Shown here piece by piece: positions 1 to 8,369 of a DNA stretch of 64,000 bases; position 1 is the first letter of the stretch; each line of letters opens with the position of its first letter. The stretch covers positions 57,718-121,717 of the forward strand of contig JAJDXQ010000040.1 of assembly GCA_022823185.1 (NCBI GenBank), written 5' to 3'. Below the pieces are notes generated by a model, which did no database searches, was not told the origin of the DNA, and worked only from the letters and a program-made list of their open reading frames with translations. Origin of the DNA: Caldilineaceae bacterium (lineage in GTDB: Bacteria > Chloroflexota > Anaerolineae > Caldilineales > Caldilineaceae). The position numbers were made by a program, and so were the translations under genes.

Positions 1-957
1 GCCCACCAGTGGCAGGGCCTCATTCCGTTTGAAGCGATGCCCCGCCTTGAAGACCCGAACCGGGGATGGATCGTCACAGCAAACAATCGTGTTGCGGGAG
101 ATGACTTTCCTTATCCGCTGTCAGGAACCTGGGCAAGCGGCCACCGGGCCCGTCGAATCCGCCAAATGATCGAAGCGCGGGACAATTTCACCAAACAGTC
201 TTTCGCGGAGATGCAGCTGGATACACGCGCGCTGCGAGCCGAAGAAACAGTTCCCGGCGTACTTGCCGTTCTACAGGAGAGCGGCGATGCCCGCATTTTG
301 GAGGCGGCCGGCTATCTCCAGGAATGGGACTTCAACATGTCTCCCGACTCGGTGGCGGCTTCGATTTTCGAAGTATTCCACAATAAGTGGGCCCTCCGGA
401 TTGCCGAAGAGAGGTTTGACAGCATTCTGGCGGCTGCGCTCGCGGGACAGTGCGGCGGCTTGGCAGGTAGCCTGATCCACCAGGACCCTGCCGGCTGGTT
501 CAAAGGAGGGGACCGAGAGGCCGCGATTGTGGAAGCGCTGGAGGCCGCGCTGACGGAGATCGAGGTGCGCCTGGGCCCTGATATGTCAACCTGGAAGTGG
601 GGGGCGCTGCACAAAGTTCAGTTGCGCCACGTCTTGTCGGAGCGGGGGGATTTGGGGGGCCTGCTGGATCGCGGGGGTCTTCCCGTCGGCGGCAGCGGCG
701 TGACGGTATGCAACACCGGCTTCGACCCGAACTGGGGGGCCCTGATGGGAGCCAACTACAGGTTGATCAGTGATTTGGGCGAGGATGGCATGTGGGCAGT
801 AGAGTCTCAAGGCCAGTCCGGGCATCCTGGATCGCAACATTACTGCGACCAGTTGGAGGAATGGCTGGCGGGCCGCTACCACTTCCTCGGCTTTGAGGTT
901 GCGGGTGAACCTGAAGAAGGCGGTTCCGTGCGTGCGTTGCGCCCCTCGGCGCCTTAG
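1..957 (+). CDS. Penicillin acylase family protein (3' part)
   Basis: The frame is already open at base 1, so only the last ~318 residues of a longer gene are present. The fragment carries conserved beta-subunit signatures of penicillin-acylase-type N-terminal-nucleophile amidohydrolases: GWIVTANN near its beginning, ALHKVQLRH in the middle and QSGHPGSQHYCDQ near the end. Known members are usually exported, self-cleaving enzymes that hydrolyse acyl amides such as beta-lactam side chains or N-acyl-homoserine lactones; the substrate cannot be deduced here. The catalytic N-terminal serine of the beta chain lies outside the window. The first ATG in view (base 37) is internal, because family sequence (GLIPFEAMPR) runs upstream of it. 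The stop codon sits in the loop of a strong hairpin. Confidence 0.88.
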   Translation, partial: AHQWQGLIPFEAMPRLEDPNRGWIVTANNRVAGDDFPYPLSGTWASGHRARRIRQMIEARDNFTKQSFAEMQLDTRALRAEETVPGVLAVLQESGDARILEAAGYLQEWDFNMSPDSVAASIFEVFHNKWALRIAEERFDSILAAALAGQCGGLAGSLIHQDPAGWFKGGDREAAIVEALEAALTEIEVRLGPDMSTWKWGALHKVQLRHVLSERGDLGGLLDRGGLPVGGSGVTVCNTGFDPNWGALMGANYRLISDLGEDGMWAVESQGQSGHPGSQHYCDQLEEWLAGRYHFLGFEVAGEPEEGGSVRALRPSAP

Positions 958-976
958 GTCCTGGAGCGCCGAGGGG
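942..976. terminator. Hairpin between convergent genes
   Basis: An 11-bp perfect stem (arms 942-952 and 966-976, CCCCTCGGCGC) encloses a 13-nt loop. The TAG stop of the penicillin acylase gene (955-957) lies in the loop, and the minus-strand epimerase gene ends 7 nt beyond the right arm. There is no T tract, so termination is inferred from position and stability, and could act in both directions. Confidence 0.55.
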
Positions 977-982
977 TGAAGT

Positions 983-1864
983 TCAAGATCCCTTGGCGGC
1001 TTTGATGTGGCTGTGAATCTGGTCGCTGAAGCGGTATTCGCTGTTGTCTTCAGGTTCGTAACCTATAACCTTGCGTGCGTTGACGATACTCCAAAAGGCT
1101 TGGGAGTTGCCACTGATGCCATAGAAGACCTGGAAAGGCACGCCTTCTTCGTCGCTGATGTCCTCGGTCTCGATACTCTTGATGAATAGCTGCTGCAGGT
1201 CTCGCTGGCTGATATAGACGCCCAGACCGCGGATCATGCGGCGCAGGTCTCCCGGCTCGATCCTGTCTATGTCATCTTCCCTCGGTCCGCCGATACGAAC
1301 CTGGACATTTTCGAGACGGTTGGGGGCGCTGTTCTCGACGTCTACGCCGCGGAACTGCATGCGGCCGACCGCAAAGACGAACCCCAGGTGTTCGTATGCC
1401 TCCTTTGCCCAGCCGTAGAAGTTATCGGAAAACGGCCTCATCTCCGGGGTGACGATGTCCCACTTTTTGTCCAGAATCAGCGGCTCGTAGTAGTCTGCCG
1501 CATGGTTGGAGCTGGCGGCCACCACACGCCGCACGCCCTCCTCCTGCGCAGTCTGGTAGACGTGGAAGGCCATTTCCACGTTGGCCAGCTCGGCGTAGAA
1601 GTCCTGTACAGGGTCGGATTTGTCTTCGGCGCGGGTGAAGCCGAGGTGGACGACGGCGTCGGCGCCGCGAAAGTGATCCCGGTAGGCATCCCGGTCGCGC
1701 TGCGTCAGGTCGGCGATTTGAACGCCATTCACTTCGTTGCCGTCGCGGTCGGTTGTTCGGACATCCAGCAGTGTCAGGTCATATCGCTTGCGAAAGGCGG
1801 GCAGGAGCAGGCTTGAGATGTATCCTGACGCGCCTGTAATCACGACCTTTCTTTTTTCACTCAT
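983..1864 (-). CDS. NAD-dependent epimerase/dehydratase (extended SDR)
   Basis: A 293-residue protein of the extended short-chain dehydrogenase type, which usually acts on nucleotide sugars or sugar acids in the cytoplasm. The N-terminal Rossmann motif is GASGYIS (residues 11-17), in which the usual third glycine is serine. The YGWAK sequence supplies the Tyr-xxx-Lys catalytic pair. The open frame runs further upstream, but the ATG at 1864 is chosen because it overlaps the stop of the upstream DinB gene in an ATGA arrangement, typical of translational coupling. Lactone- or uronate-type dehydrogenase activity is possible; the exact substrate cannot be read. Confidence 0.78.
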   Translation of the reverse strand: MSEKRKVVITGASGYISSLLLPAFRKRYDLTLLDVRTTDRDGNEVNGVQIADLTQRDRDAYRDHFRGADAVVHLGFTRAEDKSDPVQDFYAELANVEMAFHVYQTAQEEGVRRVVAASSNHAADYYEPLILDKKWDIVTPEMRPFSDNFYGWAKEAYEHLGFVFAVGRMQFRGVDVENSAPNRLENVQVRIGGPREDDIDRIEPGDLRRMIRGLGVYISQRDLQQLFIKSIETEDISDEEGVPFQVFYGISGNSQAFWSIVNARKVIGYEPEDNSEYRFSDQIHSHIKAAKGS

Positions 1865-2391
1865 TCTTGGCTCCACATGCGTTGAATTGTTTCTCGATGT
1901 TCGGCATAGTGGCCGAAAGTGTTGCCGGCGATGCGCCAAAGAATCGGTGTATCTCCATCGGGCCGCCGGTCCTGGGGCTGAAAATCATCATAGGGTCGAA
2001 GCAGGTCGTCGTCAGACAGTTCGGCGATCGCGGCGAGGGCATCCCGGTGCGCACTGTCCAACTCTGCCAGAACGTCCTCCAGAGGGAAGTCCTTGTTTCG
2101 CTGGTGGATGAGAAGGTTCATGCGCTCGATGCCAGTGGTATGCGGCGCCGCGCCTTCAGGCAATCCCATTGGGGGGTAGCGAGGCTGCTTTCTCAACAAG
2201 GCTGCCAGCCCTCGCGCCCAAGCCGCCAAATGGGCGAGTTCATCCTTGACCGACCAGCCCTCTGCCCCAGGCGCGGTCATTTGCTCCGTATCCAGTTCGG
2301 AAAGCACGGCTTGCAGCGCTTCCCATTCCTTCTCAGTTCTTTGGAGAACCTCTTTCACTGTAGGCGGTGGGGAGGAAGCGTGTCCTGACAT
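1861..2391 (-). CDS. DinB/ClbS-like four-helix bundle protein
   Basis: A 176-residue protein resembling the DinB/DfsB/ClbS superfamily: an N-terminal helix followed by GWSVKDELAHLAAWARG, a middle region with IHQRNKDF, and a C-terminal helix with NTFGHYAEHRETI. These small helical proteins often carry a metal site built from histidines; His residues in LAHLAAW and FGHYAEH fit that pattern. Members include metal- or thiol-dependent enzymes and colibactin-resistance proteins, so the role here is open. The ATG at 2391 begins the conserved part; the frame continues 83 codons further upstream, but that sequence is basic, low-quality and has no family resemblance. It overlaps the next gene by 4 nt (ATGA), so the two are probably one operon. 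Confidence 0.72.
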   Translation of the reverse strand: MSGHASSPPPTVKEVLQRTEKEWEALQAVLSELDTEQMTAPGAEGWSVKDELAHLAAWARGLAALLRKQPRYPPMGLPEGAAPHTTGIERMNLLIHQRNKDFPLEDVLAELDSAHRDALAAIAELSDDDLLRPYDDFQPQDRRPDGDTPILWRIAGNTFGHYAEHRETIQRMWSQE

Positions 2392-2497
2392 GATTGGAAT
2401 GCCTATGGGTTGGACAGTCCTCCCGCGGCAAGCTACGCGCTGTCGCCAGAAGCTGGCCGCGCAGGGACTGTCGTTTCTGCGGTTTCCGAGTCCGGCT

Positions 2498-5461
2498 TTA
2501 TCCCGAGCTCTGTTCTGCTGCCGGTGTTGGCGTTGGCAAAGGCTCCGGGGTCGGTTCTGGCGAGGCGCCGCTAATCTCCACCATGCGCTCCAGTACCTGT
2601 TCCAGCGCGTCCAGCTCGGCCCCGTAGGAAGCCCAGTCACCTGACAGCAAGGCGCTTTGCGCCTGTTCGTAGCGGCGGTTTGCCTCCAGAATCAGCTCCT
2701 CCAGAGTTGATCCTGTCAGGCTGGCCGGCGCAACTTCTCTATCCGGCGAAGCAACCTCGGTCGGCAACTCTGAGGCTCCTGTCGTCGCGAGCTCAGCGAG
2801 TTTGGTGTCGGCCAGAATGTTCGGGCCGAACAGGTCTGCCAGGGCCAGACCGAGGTTTTCGGCCATGATGACTCGGTCGGACGTTGCGAGGATCACCCGC
2901 TTGAGTTCTGGAATCTTGCCGGTCGCCGCCTGCAAGTAGAGCGGCTCAACGTAGAGCAAGCTCTCGCCGATGGGGATAACGAGCAGGTTGCCCCGAATCA
3001 CCTGGCTGCCCTGCTGGTTCCACAGGCTGAGGAGAGAGCTTATGTCCGGATCCTGGTCGATGCGCGCCTCAATCTGCTTTGGGCCGAACACGAGTGAGTC
3101 CTTGCCAAAGCGGTAGACGAGCATTTCGCCGTACTTCTCCGGGTCGTTCTGGGCGGCCAGCCAGGAGATCATATTTTCGCGATTCGCCGGTGTAAAGGGA
3201 AGGATCTGGATGAAGTCCAAATCTTCGCTGCCGGGAAGTTGCATGAGCACGTAGTAGGGCTCCATCGGCCGTGACTGGTTGTCGAAGATTTCTTCCGGCC
3301 ACGCCCACACATCCTCCCGATTGTAGAAATCGGTGGGCTCCGTCATCTGGTAGGTGCGGAAGACACTGGCCTGAATGCTGAACAGGTCATTGGGGTAACG
3401 AATGTGCGCGTTCAGGTCGGCCGGCATCTCATCGAACGGGGTGAAGAGAGCAGGGAAGATGCGGGCGTAGGCTGCCGCGATCGGCTCATCCGGTTCGACA
3501 AGATAGAAGTCCATCTCTCCGGTATAGGCATCGATGATTATTTTGACAGGATTGCGAATGTAGTTGAAACCGGGAGGAACGGTTCTGGTGCCAAACTGGC
3601 TTGGTTCGCTATAGGGGAAGCGTCCGCTGACAGTGTAGGCGTCCAGGAACCAGTAGAGGTTTCCGTCTCCGCCTACGACGATATAGGGGTCGGAGTCGAA
3701 GCGCAGGAAGGGGGCGACCTCGAGCGTGCGTTGCAGGATGTTCCGTCTCCAAAGCAGCTGGCTTTCGGGCGTCAACTCCTGGCTGATGAACAGGTTGATA
3801 TCGGCGAACTGGATGGCAAACGCGAGACGGGGGAGGAAGCCTCCAATGTTGATTCCGGAGTCGCCTTCAAAAGTCGTAAAGACGTTGCCTCCTTCGCCGC
3901 GCGGGTAGTCAAACTCTTCAGTTTCGGTCTTGACAATCACATATTCGTTCGTCCGTTCACCGAAATAGATCTGCGGGCGCGAGACCTCAAGAATCCCCTG
4001 AACGGGAAGGTCCTGGAGGACAAAGGTAGGCAGGCCGTCGGGCGTGATTTCCGCGACGGGCGAAGCGGCAACGCCATAGCCGTGCGTGTAAACGAGTTTG
4101 CGGTTTACCCAGGTCTGGGCAGGCTGCTCCAGCTGCTCCGGAATCAGCTCCCGGGCGGAGAGCATAAGCTGGCGCCTTTCGCCGCCGACGTCATAACGGT
4201 CGATGTCGATGTCGGTGAACTGGTACTGTTGTCTCAGGGCCTGGACCTGGTTGTAGGTCTGGAGGAGTGGACGGTAGTCCCACAAGCGGATATTGGTGAT
4301 CGTGTCGGGCTGTTCCAGCAGCTCGTCACCGGTCAGCTCGCTTTCCGCATCGAAGTTCTGGTTGACGATGATGTCAAGCCCAAAGGCCGCCCGTGTAAAG
4401 TCAATGTTGTGCGCGATGAACTCCCGTTCACGAGTGAACTCATTCGGGTTGACTTGAAAGCGTTGGACGAGATTCGGGTAGATGTTGCCGGCCAGGGCGG
4501 AAATCGCGATCCAGCCGACGAGAACGACCACGATGGCGCGCCATGCCTGCTGAAGAAAGACATTGACGAGCAGGAGCACGGCTGCAAAGATCGTGACAAA
4601 TACCAGAATGGTGAATGCAGGGAGTTGAGCGTGAACGTCGGTGTAACCGGCGCCGAACACGGCCCCGCGCGTGCTGTAGACCAGTTCCAGCGCGTCAAGA
4701 CGGTACTGCCAGGCGATCAGGAGCAGGATCAGTGCGCCAAGGAAGCTGAGGTGGGCGCGAACGGAAGCGGGAGCGCCCCAGCCGCGCCAACCGATGCCGC
4801 TGGCGAGGCCGGTCGCGATCAGTGTAATCACGAAAGTAGTCATCAGCCAGCCGCGCAGAAATTGCCATATCGGCAATGTAAACAGGAAAAAACTGACGTC
4901 ACGGTTGAATATGGGGTCAATCCTGCCAAACGGCTGCTGGTTGAAATAGAGAAGCAGTTCCTCCCATGCCGAGGAGGCCCCCGTCCCCATGAAGAAGGCG
5001 AAAAAGGCGCCGACAAGCAAAATGACAGGCGTGAGACGGACCCCTACGGCCTCAATGGCTTCCATGACCGGTGTGTCAGCCAGCCCTTGGGGGTTCAAGC
5101 GGCGGACCAGCAGGACATTGACGACAAAAATCAGCCAGAAGGAGACGGCGCCGGCCGCGAAGAGACCAAGGGAAGCGCCGATGCGGGTGAAGAAAACCGA
5201 TGTTAGTTTGAGGCTGTCATACCACAACCAGTCCGTGTAGAATCCGAGAACTGTATTGAACAAGATGAGCGCAAGGAACGGCACAAGCATCCACCAGAGT
5301 AGACGGCCGCCGCCCCCTTGCCCGCCGTTCCCTCCCCCTCGGCGAGGCGTCTCCGTCCCGCCGGGCCCGTTGTCATCGTGCAGAAGCTCTTCTTCTATCT
5401 GCTCCCAGTCATCTTCATCCAGGTTTTCCAACAGTTCATGAAATGGTTTGCGTTCAGCCAT
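2498..5461 (-). CDS. UPF0182 family integral membrane protein
   Basis: A 987-residue protein matching the UPF0182 (COG1615) family in length and layout: an acidic, Gly-rich N-terminus (residues 1-52), about seven hydrophobic segments in the first third (the first around 54-72, then near 98-118, 140-160 and onward to about 340), then a large domain expected outside the membrane. Conserved-looking stretches include NIDFTRAAFGL and YTHGYGVAASP. The C-terminus has a coiled-coil-like helix and a Pro/Thr-rich tail (PEPTPEPLPTPTP). The function of the family is unknown. An AAGGA ribosome binding site lies just ahead of the ATG. An extended -10 promoter candidate lies about 120 bp upstream. Confidence 0.92.
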   Translation of the reverse strand: MAERKPFHELLENLDEDDWEQIEEELLHDDNGPGGTETPRRGGGNGGQGGGGRLLWWMLVPFLALILFNTVLGFYTDWLWYDSLKLTSVFFTRIGASLGLFAAGAVSFWLIFVVNVLLVRRLNPQGLADTPVMEAIEAVGVRLTPVILLVGAFFAFFMGTGASSAWEELLLYFNQQPFGRIDPIFNRDVSFFLFTLPIWQFLRGWLMTTFVITLIATGLASGIGWRGWGAPASVRAHLSFLGALILLLIAWQYRLDALELVYSTRGAVFGAGYTDVHAQLPAFTILVFVTIFAAVLLLVNVFLQQAWRAIVVVLVGWIAISALAGNIYPNLVQRFQVNPNEFTREREFIAHNIDFTRAAFGLDIIVNQNFDAESELTGDELLEQPDTITNIRLWDYRPLLQTYNQVQALRQQYQFTDIDIDRYDVGGERRQLMLSARELIPEQLEQPAQTWVNRKLVYTHGYGVAASPVAEITPDGLPTFVLQDLPVQGILEVSRPQIYFGERTNEYVIVKTETEEFDYPRGEGGNVFTTFEGDSGINIGGFLPRLAFAIQFADINLFISQELTPESQLLWRRNILQRTLEVAPFLRFDSDPYIVVGGDGNLYWFLDAYTVSGRFPYSEPSQFGTRTVPPGFNYIRNPVKIIIDAYTGEMDFYLVEPDEPIAAAYARIFPALFTPFDEMPADLNAHIRYPNDLFSIQASVFRTYQMTEPTDFYNREDVWAWPEEIFDNQSRPMEPYYVLMQLPGSEDLDFIQILPFTPANRENMISWLAAQNDPEKYGEMLVYRFGKDSLVFGPKQIEARIDQDPDISSLLSLWNQQGSQVIRGNLLVIPIGESLLYVEPLYLQAATGKIPELKRVILATSDRVIMAENLGLALADLFGPNILADTKLAELATTGASELPTEVASPDREVAPASLTGSTLEELILEANRRYEQAQSALLSGDWASYGAELDALEQVLERMVEISGASPEPTPEPLPTPTPAAEQSSG

Positions 5462-5578
5462 ACCTTTTCCTTGTCGATTAGGTGGGACAGTTGCCGGTTC
5501 AGTATGCCCTGTTCAGCGTAGGGTTCGAGGCTGGTCGAGATTCCGGCGCAAATGAACGTCCCCACATCTGCTGCCGGT

Positions 5579-5587
5579 ATTATACCA
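5579..5587 (-). promoter_or_regulatory. Extended -10 promoter for the UPF0182 gene
   Basis: Read on the minus strand, TGGTATAAT gives a perfect -10 hexamer with the TG extension. No good -35 hexamer is seen, as is usual for extended -10 promoters. Predicted transcription would begin near 5572, leaving a leader of about 110 nt. The 5462-5861 interval otherwise holds only this site and the divergent promoter at 5810. Confidence 0.5.
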
Positions 5588-5809
5588 GAACTTCCCTCAT
5601 TCGGCGCGGCGTGTCTTGGACAAGATGCAGAGGGCAGGATGGCGGATTCCGGCGCGTGTGCGGAAGGGGTAAGTCGGTGGTCTGCGCCGGTCGTCGCGTC
5701 GGGATCAACGATGGGGGGAATCCGGCCCAAGGTTGTTCCAGGCGCTGCTCTGAACATGGGCAAGACCTTCAGTGCCTCTGAGTACTGATTCAGCACCTCT
5801 GTACGTGCA

Positions 5810-5818
5810 TGTTATACT
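5810..5818 (+). promoter_or_regulatory. Extended -10 promoter (TGTTATACT)
   Basis: TGTTATACT contains the TG extension and a -10 hexamer matching the consensus at five of six positions, with only a weak -35. It lies 44 bp before the chosen ATG (5862) of the nucleotidyltransferase-like gene and supports that start over the longer frame from 5772, because the longer start would precede the transcript. Confidence 0.45.
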
Positions 5819-5861
5819 CTGCGCATCTCCCTCATACAAGCCCTTCTCTTTCCCAATATCT

Positions 5862-6818
5862 ATGGACATTGAATTCTTACGCAGTAAGGAATTTGAACGG
5901 CAGCGGGCCTTTCTGGCAGCGCTGCTGCCCTGTCTGACCAGACGAGAGCAGATTGTATCGGTCTGCCTGACTGGATCGCTGGCGGGGAACCGCGCCGACC
6001 GTTGGAGCAGCGTCGACCTGCTCTTGTTGTGGAATCAGGCTGACCGCCGCATGGACACTGGAGCAACTCCTTTCGAGGCTGTGGGGAAGGCACTGGAAGA
6101 GGCGTTTGGGGAAAAGAGCTTCTTCTGCGAGCAGGAAGGTGACGACGAAACCGAAGTCAAATTGAGTGGCGTCAGTCTGGCTGTTCAGTCCGCGGGGAGA
6201 CTGCCCCGCGAGCACAGACTGGCGGGAGTCCTTTTCGAGATTGCGTGGACCATGGTTGCAGACGCCGGGAGACTGGGAGGCCGGAGTGGGCCGGTGCGCC
6301 CTCTCTACGTCGCCGACGATCTCACTATGGACCTGACAGAGCTATTGAGTAAACGGGCGGCGCAGCTGGGCCCGCCGAATGTCAAGAAGGTCGAAGAGAA
6401 TCTGGCTCGCTTCTGGCTTCTGCTGGGAAGATTACCCGCCGTGGTGAAGCGGCAGGAGGGGCTGGCTGCGCATGCGCTTGTAGCGGATATCCGCATGCTT
6501 CTGGTCGATCTGGTCGTGGCGCTCAACGGGGCGGAGCGGCCGCAGTCCAGGGCGCGAATCAACCAGTATCTGGGCCCGGCGCAGCTTGAAGCCTTTGAGA
6601 ACAGTATGGGATTGCCCCAAACGGTCCAGCGACAAGAGGCCATTCAGAGTCCCAACTGGGTCGGGCAGGCAGTGTCCCTGGTGGTACTCTACCGCTGGTA
6701 TGCCCCCCAGCTGGTTGAGAGGCACGGTATACGGTATCCCCAGGCGGCTGAAGACGCGGTACTGGCGCTGTTGCGCGCGGAGTTGGAGACCTGGCCGGCT
6801 CAGATCTCCACCGGCTGA
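5862..6818 (+). CDS. Nucleotidyltransferase-like protein with degenerate active site
   Basis: A 318-residue protein. Near the N-terminus, TGSLAGNRADRWSSVDLLLL (starting near residue 37) resembles the GSx(n)SDxDLLV signature of minimal nucleotidyltransferases, which bind Mg-NTP through two aspartates. Only the second Asp (about residue 52) is present; the first is Ser. The rest is helical and resembles the C-terminal bundle found in aminoglycoside-type or MNT-like proteins. No antibiotic-modifying role should be assumed. The ATG at 5862 is preferred to 5772 because of the promoter at 5810. It could be a non-catalytic relative; the family call is by motif only. Confidence 0.5.
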   Translation: MDIEFLRSKEFERQRAFLAALLPCLTRREQIVSVCLTGSLAGNRADRWSSVDLLLLWNQADRRMDTGATPFEAVGKALEEAFGEKSFFCEQEGDDETEVKLSGVSLAVQSAGRLPREHRLAGVLFEIAWTMVADAGRLGGRSGPVRPLYVADDLTMDLTELLSKRAAQLGPPNVKKVEENLARFWLLLGRLPAVVKRQEGLAAHALVADIRMLLVDLVVALNGAERPQSRARINQYLGPAQLEAFENSMGLPQTVQRQEAIQSPNWVGQAVSLVVLYRWYAPQLVERHGIRYPQAAEDAVLALLRAELETWPAQISTG

Positions 6819-7073
6819 AGGCGCGCATGCCACAATGGTCTGTTCCGGATTTTGGACGTCTGTCGTGGTATCTTGCCTACCCAGGGCCTTGAAGCCTTAG
6901 ATGGTAGTCTGACCCGGGTCCAGGCGGCTTCAGGCGCAGGTCGTCCGCGTGATTCACAGTCATTGGTTCGCGTGGGCAAGACGAAAGACTCCAAGATGCC
7001 AGGGCGAACTGCTGAGGAATAGCGGTATGAGGCGAGGAGTGAATCCGGGGAGCTGCATCGCACCAGATGAGCA

Positions 7074-7112
7074 AAGACCGGACCCGAGCTGCTAGGTTTC
7101 GGTCCGGTTTTT
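7074..7112. terminator. Intrinsic terminator, probably bidirectional
   Basis: The arms ACCGGACC (7077-7084) and GGTCCGGT (7101-7108) pair perfectly, with flanking A (7073-7075) and T (7108-7112) runs, as expected for a terminator serving plus-strand transcripts from the nucleotidyltransferase-like gene. On the minus strand the same hairpin overlaps the end of the PHP gene, whose TAG stop is in the loop. Confidence 0.7.
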
Positions 7113-8273
7113 CTGAATATAGATCGGATTGCTGAAGATCCAGCCGCGCGGCTTTCCCCAACGATGCTTCCAGACTTCCACTCGATAGACACCTGCGTCG
7201 CGGACCTGATAGCTGATGGCAGCTGATTGACCTCGCGTGATGACGCGCCCGTTGCGCAGCAGGCGAACGTCGGCGACTTCCGGGCTCCTGACGTGAAGGC
7301 GCAGCGATTGCGAGTCCTCGAGCCTGATCGTGTCGCCCATAATGGCAACCGGAGTTTGCTCCTTCTGGGAGCCTCCATGAATGGTCGGATTCCGCGGCTC
7401 GTTGTCAATTATCTCGGCCCAGAAACGGAATCCCGCGGTTGCGCCCGCGAGATCGTATCCTATCCAGCAATGACCATTCCGTAGCGCGTCCAGGACTGCA
7501 GCCCGATCGCGACGCGTGTTTGGACCGTCCCACCCCGCGGGACCCTCTTGCGGCGGCCCCAACAGGGGCGATTCAGTCAATATGTGCGTATTCAGACCCT
7601 TTGCGCACTCTTCATACGTCAAGAAGCGGCGGGTGACCGGACCGAGACTGTACGTGATGGAATGGACATCTGTTCCGCCGAGAGCGACGACCGGCCTCTG
7701 CCGGGTTAAATCGTCCCACTTGGCAAGCATTGCAGGCAGGGGTCCGACAGGGAAGAACTGGGGGAAGAAGGCGACAAGGACCGTTTTGAAATAGCTGGTC
7801 GTGTAACCGCGGAAACCCGACAGATAGTTCCATAGTTCCACGCCGTGATAGTCGGTGACCTCCCAGTTATGCCAGGGGTAGCTGGTGGAAAAGAGGTCGG
7901 TGGTGACTTCAATCGGATGGGCGAGAAAGGACAGGGCATTCTGCTGACGGACTGCATCGATGAGCTCCTGTGGATCGGATGCCTGACCGGAGACGTCGGA
8001 CTCCACGCCCAGGCAGAGCAGGTGGTTGCCGGCCGGCTGGCGTTCCGGGTCATGCACTTCCTGACCGACGAGCGTCAGGATGCCTCGGCGGTACCCTTCC
8101 TCCTCCTCCCTGACAAGGACATTGTGATCCGTGACAAAGACGAAGTCGAGGCCCCCTGCAAGCGCCCCTTCGATTAAGTCGTCAAATGAGCCGAATCCAT
8201 CGCTGTGCGTGGTGTGCATGTGGATGTTGCCGAAATACTCGAAATGCAGTGAGGCAGTGGCCGATTGGACCAT
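7092..8273 (-). CDS. PHP domain phosphoesterase
   Basis: A 393-residue PHP-family protein. Metal-binding motifs appear in order: HMHTTHSDG (residues 18-26), VTDHN (47-51), AHPIE, and GGTDVHS, matching the HxH, DH, H and DxH ligands of the trinuclear metal site. Stand-alone PHP proteins hydrolyse phosphoesters such as nucleoside 5',3'-bisphosphates or histidinol phosphate. Residues 300-390 form an additional C-terminal domain (DTIRLEDSQSLRLHVRSPE onward) that looks like a beta-sandwich and is not part of the classic enzyme. The substrate is unknown. No signal peptide is seen. The gene is followed by, and overlaps, an intrinsic terminator. Confidence 0.85.
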   Translation of the reverse strand: MVQSATASLHFEYFGNIHMHTTHSDGFGSFDDLIEGALAGGLDFVFVTDHNVLVREEEEGYRRGILTLVGQEVHDPERQPAGNHLLCLGVESDVSGQASDPQELIDAVRQQNALSFLAHPIEVTTDLFSTSYPWHNWEVTDYHGVELWNYLSGFRGYTTSYFKTVLVAFFPQFFPVGPLPAMLAKWDDLTRQRPVVALGGTDVHSITYSLGPVTRRFLTYEECAKGLNTHILTESPLLGPPQEGPAGWDGPNTRRDRAAVLDALRNGHCWIGYDLAGATAGFRFWAEIIDNEPRNPTIHGGSQKEQTPVAIMGDTIRLEDSQSLRLHVRSPEVADVRLLRNGRVITRGQSAAISYQVRDAGVYRVEVWKHRWGKPRGWIFSNPIYIQKNRTET

Positions 8274-8369
8274 TTCACACGTTTCCAGTCGTGATAATGA
8301 GAGTTCGGTCTTCTGGTCGGACGCGACCGGGCCGGAAGCGGCGACGGGGGCCGCAAAGGGGTGGCGTGT

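Noticed and set aside
3404..5206. A 600-codon plus-strand frame
   Set aside because: It lies wholly antisense to the UPF0182 gene, has no ribosome binding site and an Asp/Gly/Arg-rich composition typical of a shadow frame.
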